NCBI RefSeq assembly: GCF_033100135.1
Contig: NZ_CP136920.1
Coordinates: 4,273,001-4,337,000, forward strand
Direction of reading: 5' to 3'
From: Rubellicoccus peritrichatus
GTDB taxonomy: Bacteria; Verrucomicrobiota; Verrucomicrobiia; Opitutales; Cerasicoccaceae
Length of the DNA stretch: 64,000 nt
The translations under genes and the position numbers were made by a program. Position 1 is the stretch's first letter. Each line of letters starts with the position of its first letter. The notes under the pieces are model-generated. The model saw nothing but the letters and a program-made list of their open reading frames with translations, did not search any database and was not told where the DNA came from. Of the stretch, positions 1-12,000 are shown piece by piece.

Positions 1-3000
1 TCAAAACTACGGCCAACCACACCATCCCGATATGTGCCACGGGATAATCCAGCTTCGTTATCATGAATCAGTTCTGCGGTGCTTTCATTTCCCGTCCACC
101 AGGCAACAATCGAATCATCTGTCTGCGTCATGCAGCTTTGCCCGACTTGAACTTGCATGATGTCCGATGCGACGACTTCACCATCACTAGCCGATAGTTT
201 GAGCATGTATACTCCCTCAATGGTGAAGGAAACTTCAGTCTGTGGATCGGTTGTATCAGCAAAAACCGCTTCACCAGGCCCGGATTGCAGAGCCCAAACA
301 GTTTTCAACGGCGTACGTGGTTCGCCATCGTCGCTGGCGGTTCCCTGTAACGTAACTGCTTGTCCCGTTGAGTTAATCGCCAGGTCAGGACCCGCATTAA
401 CCAATGGGGGCGTATTACCTGGCAAAAGGCATTTGCCTGATAGAGAAGCGTCATAGATCGCCCATATGTCTTCAGGGTCTAGTGCGCGAGAATAGAATGT
501 CAGTTCATCAATTGCTCCATCAATGTAGCCACGATCACCCTTGCCGATTTGCAAATCTCCCTGAGTGTCCATCTCCAAATCACCAACCTCCCACTGATTC
601 CAATACTGTGCGTTCAGGTAAAAGCGCAGCATTCCCGTCTGCCGACTGTAAGTGATTGTTACATGACGCCAGCTTCCATAATAAAGCGCATCGGAACTTT
701 CGTAAAAACGGTCTTCGCCTGTGGGTGATCGCAAGTTGACCCATAGCTTTCTGCCCAAATAACTTGATCGGCCAAAAGACACACCTTCAACGCCTTGATC
801 AATCCATGAGACGAATGTTCCTGAGCTATCACCATCGTCCAAGTAAGTCCAAAACTCTACCGTAAAGCCTTCATCAAAAGCATTTATATCGACATTGGGA
901 TGTCCATAGCTGAGGAAGAAATCGTTTGAGCCATCGAAAGAAAAAGCCTGTCCGATTTGTCCCGTTCGGTAGGCAGCATCGTTCTGAGAGATAGCGTCGT
1001 TATCTCGGATGATTTCGCTGGCCACACTGTTGGCAGGATACCAGGCCGAAATGCTTTCATCTGGTATTACGCTGCAAGTCATGGCCACCCGAATTTCCAC
1101 GGTGTCGGTGAAGGTGAGCTCGGTGTCGTCCGCTGTTAGTTCCAACACATAGATTCCGGGTTGTGAAAATGTGGCCTCGGTAATTAACGAAGCAGAATCT
1201 ACGAACGAAACATCTCCCGGTCCTTCTTTCTTGCTCCAGAGCGTCGTGACAGCCACCCCTTCTGGTAAACCATCATCGAAGACCTGGCCTTCTAGCAGGG
1301 CCAAATCTGTGATGGCGTCCAGATAGATGGTATCGCCAGCCTCTACCCAAGGCGCTTGATTTAATGGAATGACATGAATAGGCACTTGAGCCGTGCGAAT
1401 TTCACTGTCTCGCACAGCCAGTAGTTCGATGATATAATCACCTGGCCCTTCAAATTCAATTTCAGTCAGCGCAGCCGTATCATCGGAGAAAGTGGCCGAA
1501 CCCGGACCGGATAAAAGCGACCATTGTAAAGTGACGTTGTCGTTATCAGTATAGGCACCATTGTTACAAACCCGGCCCGTAAAGATTCCGGGGTTCGGCC
1601 ATTCGACTTCCAGATTTTCCGGCGCATCGATACCAACACTCCAATCTGGAACTGATGGCGTGGGCAAGCCGTAGCCCACAGTTCCTACGGTCAAATCGTA
1701 TAGGCGCGGAGATACACCATCGTCATCAAGCACGAAATTGACAGTCACACGAATGTAGCGCCCCTGTGCGCTTGGGGTTGGATCGGAAGCGGTGATGGGC
1801 TCAGGTGGGGTAAAATTATCACCATCATCACTAAGCTCGACCATGATTTCTAATCCTGAGGCACCGCAGAAATCAGCAGTCCATTGCAGCGGGCCCCAGT
1901 CAGCATTCGGAATGCTTGAATCATAGACTGTACTCCAGCGTCGCACCTGATTGAAGCTCTGCAGTGTGCTCCCCGTCATGTCGCTATAGGTGTAAAGGTT
2001 GTTCGAGCCGAGATGACGTGTGGTCAGCTCTACAACGCCAATTGGTGTAACCCCATCGGCGCCGATTGGTCCAATGTTCGGATTGATGCGCGTCAACGTG
2101 CCTCCGGAGCGATTCGTCACCCATATTTTGCCGTTAGCGTCCAGAGCCACGCCCGCAGGCCCTCTACCGCAACTGACATTACCAATGAATGTCCCGTCAT
2201 TAAGCAAATGTCCTACGGTGCCCCCATCGGAGTGCGCCACCCAAATATGATCGTTGAAGTCGGCAGCCACACCGCGGGCGCGACCACGATTACCATGTGA
2301 ATAGACGCCAATTGGATCGCCATTGGGATCAAACTTGCGCACGACACCGCCACCATACTGACTGATCCAAACATTGCCTTGAGAATCAATTCCAGAGCCA
2401 TAACTATCGAACGGATAGGTGCGCCAACTACCACCCTCCGGCCCAGCCAGGGGCTGCGTCGTGTCCCATCGCAAAATAGGACGGGTAGACCAAAGCACAT
2501 CATCAGGAGTCACCAATCCGCCATATCCGCCTCTTCCAACCGAGCCTTCCGAACGAATGATTTCTCCGGTTTCCCCATCAATGAGGTCAAACCGGCGACC
2601 ACTTGTACCACTCACCCAGACGTTATTGTCGTTATTAACGCTGACATGGCGTATGCCCGATGAGTTAACCTTGACGTAATGCTGAATCAGTTCGTCCTCT
2701 GCGGTAGAGACGCCACCAGTAGCATCGGCATTGTTTGTATTTGGCCAGGGCAAGATATCACCGAGACCCGTCGACGTATTCAAGAGTCCGTCTCCATTGC
2801 GGTCGATTATATTAGGATCCAAGGGAGAGATTACATGGACCACGCCATTTCCGCCGCGGTTACCCACCCAGACACCGCCCCGGGCATCCACAGTAGTACG
2901 GGACGGGCTCAGCGGTTGACCCTCTGGAGCCGTCCGATACTCACCCAGAATTTCTCCGGTATTAATATCGATGCGAACGACGGTCCCTTTATCCGTTTTG

Positions 3001-6000
3001 GCAACCCAGATATAATTAAAAACTGAAATATCGTTTTTGCCGTACAACTCACCCGGAACGTTGGTTAGCAACGCTAGGAGATCGCCTTCTTCAAAATCAG
3101 CGCTTGTCGTATAAGTACGCCCTCGGGCTTCTGGATAAACAGTAATCAAGAAAGTTACCGCATCAGAAGCATCCACGCCACCGTTGTCCGTACCGCCGTC
3201 ATCACGGACCACCACCGAAACAAGACATTCGCCAAAAGCATCGGCTGCCGGTTCAAAGCTAATTGAACCATCTAACGCAATGGCAGGTGCTACCGCAAAA
3301 AGAGTCGGATTCGACAAATTAGTCACAGTGTAGCTTAGCGGCTGCTGTGTTAGTTCGTTAGTCGGACCAGGATTGAAGTTCGCCCAATTGGCAAAACTAT
3401 GCGGACCGGAGTCTTCCTGAACTGACAATTCGGTCGCGTAGGTAAAGTAAGGCGCGTCATTGACCGGAGCTAAATTCAATGTGACATTCGCTGGCTCTGA
3501 GTTCAGGAAGCCGTCATTGATGCGATATTGGAAAGATACTACACCAACATAGTCCGCAAGCGGCGTGACCGTAACAGTCCCGTCCTGATTCAGTTGAACG
3601 TCGCAATTGACGGAATTAAAAACGTCGGTAACAGCAACCGCAGCACCTTCTGGATCGCTGTCATTGGCAGTAATATCCCAGAAAGTAGCTACGTCCTCAA
3701 ATGAGTCTAAAGTATCATCAACTGCTACGGGCGGCTGGGTATCAACTACACGAATACTTACCAAACCTGTACTGATTGCGCCGTGAACGTCTTGTAGAGT
3801 ATATGTAAACTCTCCTTCAAGCTCCAATCCAGCATGCGTATAACTTACCAAACCGTTGCCCAAGTCCGTCAAACTGCCGATGGTCGGAGCGCTCACCTCT
3901 GCGACCGTGAAAGCATCGCCCTCCGGATCAAAATCGTTCGCAATAATGTTAAACGAGGGCTCGGTGCCGCCCTGTTCGATGTAGAGTGTATCAGCCACTG
4001 CTACCGGCGCGTCATTGACTGGCGTGATCGTCACGACGACTGTGGCTGTAGAAGATTCGCCCTGCTCATCTTCAATGCTATAAGTAAAACTATCACTCAA
4101 GCTTTCGCTGCTGTCGTGACTGTATGTCAACTGGTTGTCCAGGGTCTGGGAAACTGCTCCATAAGCCCCGGAAGTGAAACCCGTAATGATAAAACCTGCA
4201 CTGTCGACATCCGAATCGTTCGCCAGTACATCAACCGTAACCATGCCAGCTTCCGCAACCGTGATCGTGTCATCCAAGGCTGTAGGCGCATCATTAACCG
4301 CTTGCACAGTAAGCGTAAAGCTTGCCTCAACCGAAGCATTCTTTTCGTCAGTGACCTTCACTGTTATTAAGGCGACGCCGGACGCGTTTGGCGCAAGCGG
4401 CAATTCCAATTCACCCGTCGAAATATTCACTACCGGCGAAACCAGCGTATCATTGGTATTGCCAGTGACTTCATAAAGCAACGCCTCGTCAGCCGTCTCT
4501 ATATCGTCAAATGAAGCGAAGAGGTCAACGGCGACTGAACTCTCATCCTCCAGGGCGTTGATGTCAGCGATGGCGCCGATAGGATCGTAATTATCGAATT
4601 CGACGCGGATCAGAATTACCTCAATTCCATACAACTCCGTATCATACCCATAGAGAAAAATCTCGTAATCACCGGGTGTATCGAAGGTCGCCTCGACCGA
4701 TACATCGCTGTCTGGTGGAATGGAAGACTCCGTGGTTGAGAACTGAACATTACCCGGCCCTGAAAACTGGAACCAACCCGCAGACAAGTCATTAAGCGGT
4801 AATCCGTCATCAGTCACAAAACCGCTCAGAGTTACCGCCGGACTGGACATCAGTACGGTGATCTCATTCTCATCGACTACAACGAACGGCGCCGAATTCA
4901 CACTATCAGGAATGACGTCGATCTTAACGATCGCCGTGGCCGTTTTTTCACCCAAGGATGAATTATCGCTAATGGTGTAGGCAAAAGTATCTTCGTAGTA
5001 AAAGTCGGGATTCGGCGTATACGTCACACTGCGCGCATCAGAGCTCAGTGTTAGCTCGCCGTAGAGCGGCTGGCTAAAGTCAATAATTGTGAGTATGTCT
5101 TCAAGGTCCGCATCGGTATCATTGTCGAGCGGACTAAAGGTCACTGATCCGTTTTCCGCTACGTTGATGATATCATCCACCGCAACCGGAGTGAAATTGA
5201 CCGCATTGACAATAATGCTCACCGTAGCGGGCACCGAAGAGATAATGCCATCCGTTACGGTATAGGTGAATGTGTCAGTCCCAGAAAAACCGTAATCCGG
5301 CTCGTATCTCAGGATGCCCCCACTGACGCTGGTTACCGTTCCGTTTGCTGGTTGTGTAAACTGATCAATAGAAATCGGGTCCAGATCCGGATCGGAGTCG
5401 TTAGCCAAGACAGGTAGATCGACAGAAGCATTCTCGTTGATGGTGGAGGAATCGGCAACCGCCACCGGCGCATCATTCACTGGTTCCACCAGAATATTTA
5501 CTGTCTCCGGACTCGAGTCGAGTTCTCCGTCCGTAACGTAAAAAGCTAAATGATCACTACCATAATAATCCGCATTGGGGCTATAGCGGTACTGCTGATT
5601 GCCCAAGTTTTCCAAGGTTCCGTTAACAGGCGCATTCTGGATAACTGTGGTAGTAGCAGGCGAGTCGACGTCCGTGCCAGTCAACGTAATCACCACCGAA
5701 TCATCCTCGGCCACGACCTGCATCGGAACCGCTGTGGCCACCGGCGCATCGTTGATCGGTGTGACGGTAATGCTAAATGTCTGAGAGGCAGGCAAGGCGC
5801 CATCTTCCCCGCCATCGGTAACGGTTACGGTTACGTCATCAGCCGATAGAACACCTTCCAAGGGCGTCCATTCGATCAAGCCCGTGGTCGACACGATCAT
5901 CCCGGTTGGAGCATTCGCAAGCGAGAAATTCAAATCGGCGCCGTTGTTCGCGTCATCGACATCATCAACCGTAACCAAGTAAGTATAAGTTTGATCCTCG

Positions 6001-9000
6001 GTGGCAGTAAGGAGTGGACTCGACGTAATCACCGGCGCATCATTCACTGAAGTAACGGTGACAGCGAATGTGACTTCGGTCGTCAGGTTACTGCTGTCCG
6101 TTGCAGATACCGTGATGCTCGTCGAACCAAAAGCGTCTGGCAGGTATGCGATTTGCAAAATCAGGTCACCACTAGAGCTATCAGTAAGCAACTGCAGATC
6201 AATTAAAGCCGCGTCACCTGGAGAGAGTATCTGGTAACTCATGACGTTATCGGCGTCAATATCATCGGAAAAGGCTGAATAGAGATTGATTTGCGTCGGT
6301 GATTGGTCTTCTGCAGCCACTACATCTGCAATCGTCCCAACTGGTGGATCGCTAACGGGGAACACTGTAACTTGAAAGCTCGTGTCGTAATCTAGCTCCC
6401 CATCCGAAGCCCTGACCGTAATCTGGGCGTTTCCGGTAGCGTCGGGGGCGAAAACCAGGCTTAAAATGCCGGTAAGATTGTCGGCGCTAGCAGTGAGTAG
6501 TGATTCGTCCGTGTTGCCTATCACAGAGAAGTTCAAGGCATCCATAGGATCATCCACATCGCTGATAACAGCGCGTAAATCAATTGTAAATGGCGCGCTA
6601 TCTTCGTCTACTTCAACGTCAGCAATGACTCCGCTGGGTGCATCATTTACTGGGGTTACCGTAACTGTGACGACGGCAAAAAGCGAAACTGCCGCCGGAT
6701 CGTGATCATCCTGCACTCGGTAGCGAAAACTGTCGTCACCGTAGAAATCCTCATTCGGTGTATAGCGTAGCGTGCCATCGCCATTGAGGCTTACTGCTCC
6801 ATACTGCGCTTGATTATAATCATAAATACTAAGGGTCGCTTGAGACTCTACATCAACATCATTAGCAATGACGTCAATATCAACTGGCTGATCCTCAGCG
6901 GTTGTCACACTGTCTGCCACGGAAACAGGAATATCATTTACTGGAAGCACATCCAGTGACACAGTAATCTCTTCGGAATTCAGCTCTCCATCCGTCAAAT
7001 AGAATGTAAAACTGTCCGGACCAGAATATTCCGCCTCGGGTTGATACTCCCAAGTCAGACCAGCATAGGGAGACACGCTGCCATGCGAAGGCTGACTCGT
7101 GATCACTGGGAGTAAAACACTGTTGTCCACATCACTCCCGATAAAAGTGATGCGAATCGATTCATCTTCATTGACCATTTGCACAGGCAAAGGACTCGCC
7201 ACGGGCGGGTCATTGACTGGGGTAACCGCGATGCTGAACGTCTGAGTGGCAGCCTGAGCATTATCTTCACCACCATCTGCCACGCTCACAGTGATGTCTG
7301 GCGCACTCAAGATTCCCTCCTCAGGAGTCCAGGAAATTAGCCCAGTTGCACTGATGACCATTCCGTCAGGAGTATTGCTTAAGGCAAAGCTCAGATCTGT
7401 CCCATTGTTGGAGTCTTCCGGGTCCGTAACTTCGACCTGATAGGTGTAAGGCGTTTCTTCCACCGCCGTCGTCACAGCGGCAGAGATGATTTGCGGACCA
7501 TCATTAACCGGAATAACGGCGACAGCGAAAGTAAGTTCCGTTGAGAGCGGATTCGAGCTATCGTCATCCGTAACGCGTAAAGTCAGGGACGCATTGCCAT
7601 TGGCATTTTGCGCAAAAGCCAGAACCAGAAAGCCAGATACGGCATCAACCGAAAAAACTGGATTGATCAAGCTCGAATCGGTATTCTCAACCAGCGTAAA
7701 ACTAAGGTTTGAATCAGCTGTCTCTTCATCGCTGAAACTCTGATACAAATCGATCGGATATTGCGCAGCATCTTCTAGCACCTGTATGTCCGCAATCACC
7801 CCGAATGGCGCATCATTGACCGGGACGATTGTCACACTAACAATCGCAGGCGCCGAGATCACAGTCCCATCAGAGACTATGAAACTGAAGCTATCCGCTC
7901 CGTGGAAATTCGTGTTCGGAACGTATTCAAAACTGCCGTCAGCATTAACCGTAACGTTCCCGTCTGAAGCATTCTCCATCAAAGCAAAAGTCAGAGAATC
8001 GCCGTCATCGTCCGAACCTGTCAACTGACCGGAAAAGGCATTATCTTCATCCGTGGTGAAGCTTGCCGCTATGGCCACTGGCGTATCGTTGACGTTATTC
8101 ACTCTGATGGTGAAAGCCTGTATGGCAGCATCTCCGGCCAAATCAGTCGCCGTCAGCACGACTTCATGAGTGCCGACTTCAGCGTTCGTTGGCATACCGG
8201 TTAGAATCGTCCCATCGAAGCTCAACCAGGCAGGCAAAGTATCCGCTGTGATTGTCACGATATCGCCAGCATCCACATCTGATGCCGTCACCGAGTAAGT
8301 ATAAAGCTCGTCTTCATTGATCGATGTGATGGCTACACTGGTTATCTCGGGGGCGTCATTAACCGCATTGACAACTAACGTAGCTGTAACCAGCGCCGAG
8401 TCTAATTGTCCGTCATTGACGCGGTAAGTAAATGAATCGCTGCCATTGTAGTTTGCGTTTGGCGTGTAAGTCATGTCCGGCGCGATCCCACTGAGAGTTC
8501 CATTCACTGGAGCATCAACAACGGTAAAGCTCAATGAATCGCCATCAATATCGCTCGCGAAGAGCAAGACATCCACCGCACTGTCTTCATCGACTACTAG
8601 ACTTAACGCAGCGGCGATCGGAGCGTCATTGACTGGTGTTACCGTGAGATTAACCATGGCGGCGGCTGACGTTAATACGTCATCGCTGACCGTGAAAGAA
8701 AAGCTATCTGGCCCATTATAGTTTTCATCTGGGCTATAGGTAAATGACCCATCAGCGTTGACTGTAACACTTCCATTTGAAGCATTGCCGACCAGAGCAA
8801 AGCTAAGCAAATCTCCATCGTCATCCGAACCAGCCAGTTGATCAGTCAGCGTGATATCCTCAGCCGTAGCAAAGCTTGCCGCTGCGGCCACCGGCGCATC
8901 GTTGACGTTGTTCACTGTGACAGTAAACCCCTGTGTCACGGAATCGCCGGTCGGATCAGTTGCAGTCAGCAATACATCATGGACTCCAACCTCAGCATTG

Positions 9001-12000
9001 GTTGGCGTGCCAGACAAAGCCAACCCATCAAAATTCAGCCAAACAGGCAGAATATCTGCGTTGATCGTCACAACATCGCCAGCGTCCACATCTTCAGCGG
9101 TAATAAGATATGTGTAAGCCACATCTTCATCCACATTCGTGACTGCCGTGCTGGTGAAAAACGGCGCATCATTGACCGGGTTAACCGTGATAGAAACAAT
9201 GGCAGGATCTGATGTTTCAACACCATCATTCACACTGAAGGTAAAGCTGTCGCTACCGTTAAAATTCTCCGCCGGTGTGTAAGTCATATTGGGAAGTATT
9301 CCCGAAAGCGTCCCGTTAGAAGGCGCATCAACGATTGCAAAGGTTAGCGCATCGCCATCAATATCCAAGCCACTGAGCGTAATGGCTACGGCAATATCTT
9401 CGTCAGTCACTGCGGAGTCAACGTTAGCAATTGGCGTATCGTTAACCGCATTGATCGTAAAATTCTCCGACAAGGTCGCAACACCGCCGTTGCCGTCATT
9501 AATTTCGACGACAAACGAGGCTGGTCCAAAATAATTTTCGTCAGGATTAAAGATGAAACCATTTGATAGATCGCCGCTCAAGAGGCCACCGCTGAACGAA
9601 ATAATGCTCGCCGACAATGAATCCGAATCTGCATCGCTCGCACTGATCATAATCGCGGTTGCCGTGTCTTCTTCAACAATGAAAGGCAAAATATCAGCGA
9701 CCGGCAGATCGTTAACCGGTGATATGCCCAAGGAGACTACCGCTACCTCCGAAGACAATGAACCATCCGAAACGGTAAAGCTAAATGAATCGACACCGTG
9801 GTAATTGGCGCCTGGAGTATAACTGAAAGAGCCATCGCTATTAAGCACCAGCGAGCCCTGTGTTGGCACTTCGGCTATTTCGAAGCTTAGATCATCTCCA
9901 TCGACATCAGTTCCAGCTAAGCTACTCGTGAGCTCCGTATCTTCTTGTGTCGTGAAACTGCTGGAAATCGCAATTGGCGCATCGTTAATCGAGTTAACGG
10001 TAATGTCGACTGTTGCTGCGACCGAAGTAGCGACACCATCATTAACATCAAACGTAAAACTATCCGATCCATTATAGTTTGCATTGGGCGTATATGAAAA
10101 TGAACCGTCCGCATTGAGCGATAGGACGCCATTTCCCGGAAGTGTTTCAACCGAAAATGTTAGGGCATCACTGTCTTCATCAGAGCCCGTCAGTTGACTG
10201 GATAGCGTAGTGTCTTCATCTGTAGCAAAACTTGCCGCTACAGCGACTGGCGCATCATTGACGTTGCTCACTGTGATCGTAAAAGTCTGCGAGTCAGAAG
10301 CACCGGCCAAATCGGTCGCTGTCAGCACAACATTATGAGCGCCAACCTCCGCATTTACTGGTGTGCCGGCCAAAGTCGCCCCATCGAAACTCAACCAGGC
10401 AGGTAAGGTATCCGCTACGACAGTGACGAGATCACCTGTATCTACGTCCGAGATCGTCACCGTGTAAGAATAAAGCTCATCCTCATTGACTGAAGTGATG
10501 GCGACACTGGTAATCTTAGGAGCATCGTTAATTGCATTGACCGTTAAAGCGACCGTGACTGGCGCTGAGTCCAATTGACCGTCATTGACTCGGTAAGTGA
10601 ATGAATCGCTGCCATTGTAATTGGAGTTTGGCATATAGACCAAGTCTGGCGCAACTCCACTGAGCGTTCCATTTGACGGAGAATCAATGACCGTAAAACT
10701 CAGCAAGTCACCGTCGATATCACTCGCCGAAAGAAGAACATCTACTGGGCTGTCTTCATTGGTTCCAATATTTAACGCCGCGGCGACTGGAACGTCATTG
10801 ACCGGCGCGATCGTGAGACTAACCGTAGCGGTGGCGGAAGTTAATGCGCCATCATAAACAGTGAAAGTAAAACTATCCGATCCATTATAGTTTTCATTGG
10901 GCGCATATGAGAATGAACCGTCTGCATTGAGGGTAACAGCTCCGTTCGAAGCATTGATGCCCAAAGCGAAACTCAGCGAATCGCCATCATCATCCGCACC
11001 TGATAGCTGACCAGTCAGTGCCATGTCCTCGTCCGTGCTGAAGCTTGCAGCAGTCGCTACCGGCGCGTCATTGACATTATTCACAGAGATAGTGAAACTT
11101 TGCGTGACGAAATCCCCCGCCAAATCGGTCGCAGTCAGCACAACAGTATGAACGCCGACCTCGGCATTCGTTGGCGTGCCCGCCAGCGTCACGCTATCGA
11201 AACTCAACCAGGCAGGTAAAGTATCGGCAGTAACAGTCACAACATCGCCAGTATCTACATCCAGTGTCGTCACTGTGTAAACATATAGCTCGTCTTCTCT
11301 GACCGCAGTGATGGCAGGACTGGTAAACTCGGGAGCATCGTTAACGGGAATAATGCTGAATGACTCGTCGACAAGTGCCTCACCACCTTTTCCATCTATA
11401 ACCCTCAAAGAAAAAGAAGCCGGACCGTTAAAATTGGCCGTTGGAGTGAAAACAAAACCGTTAGTAAGATCACCCGTCAACTTGCCTCCCGAGGCGCTGA
11501 GAATCGAAGCTGCTAGAGTATCTCCATCTAAGTCGGTAGCTGAGATATTCAGGCTCGTTGCGATGTCTTCAAGAACACTGAAGGCTTCCACAGCGGCAGT
11601 TGGCGCATCGTTAACGGGAGCAATCGACAAGCTCACTATTGCGGCCGCTGATGTCTCAGACTCATCGCTCACCGTAAAGCTAAAGCTGTCATTACCATGA
11701 AAATCAGTATTGGGTGTGTAACTAAAAGTGCCATCGCTAATAAGAGACAGCACTCCGTTGACCGGCTCTTGGACTAATGCGAAGGTCAACGGATCGCCAT
11801 CAGGATCGTTTCCGCTTAAATTTGCCTGCAAAATGGTGTCTTCATCGATTGAGAAACTTGCTGCGGTAGCGCTTGGCGGCTGGTTTTGATTACCACCGCT
11901 ATCTGGAAAGACCAGATCTCGGCCGATGACTTGTCCCCCGCTGTTCAAGGTAAAATATTTGCTCGAACTCCCGCCATTAAGCACGGTATTGCCGTTGACA

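Noticed and set aside
157-11700. Many plus-strand frames of 60-180 codons across the left 12 kb
   Set aside because: They are antisense shadows of the single long minus-strand frame; their Ser/Thr/Val-rich repetitive translations mirror the cadherin-like repeats.
3452-11885. Regular ~270-bp repeats as a possible CRISPR or satellite array
   Set aside because: The repeats are coding, in one open frame, diverged at third positions, and carry VNDAP-type protein motifs; there are no short identical repeats with unique spacers.
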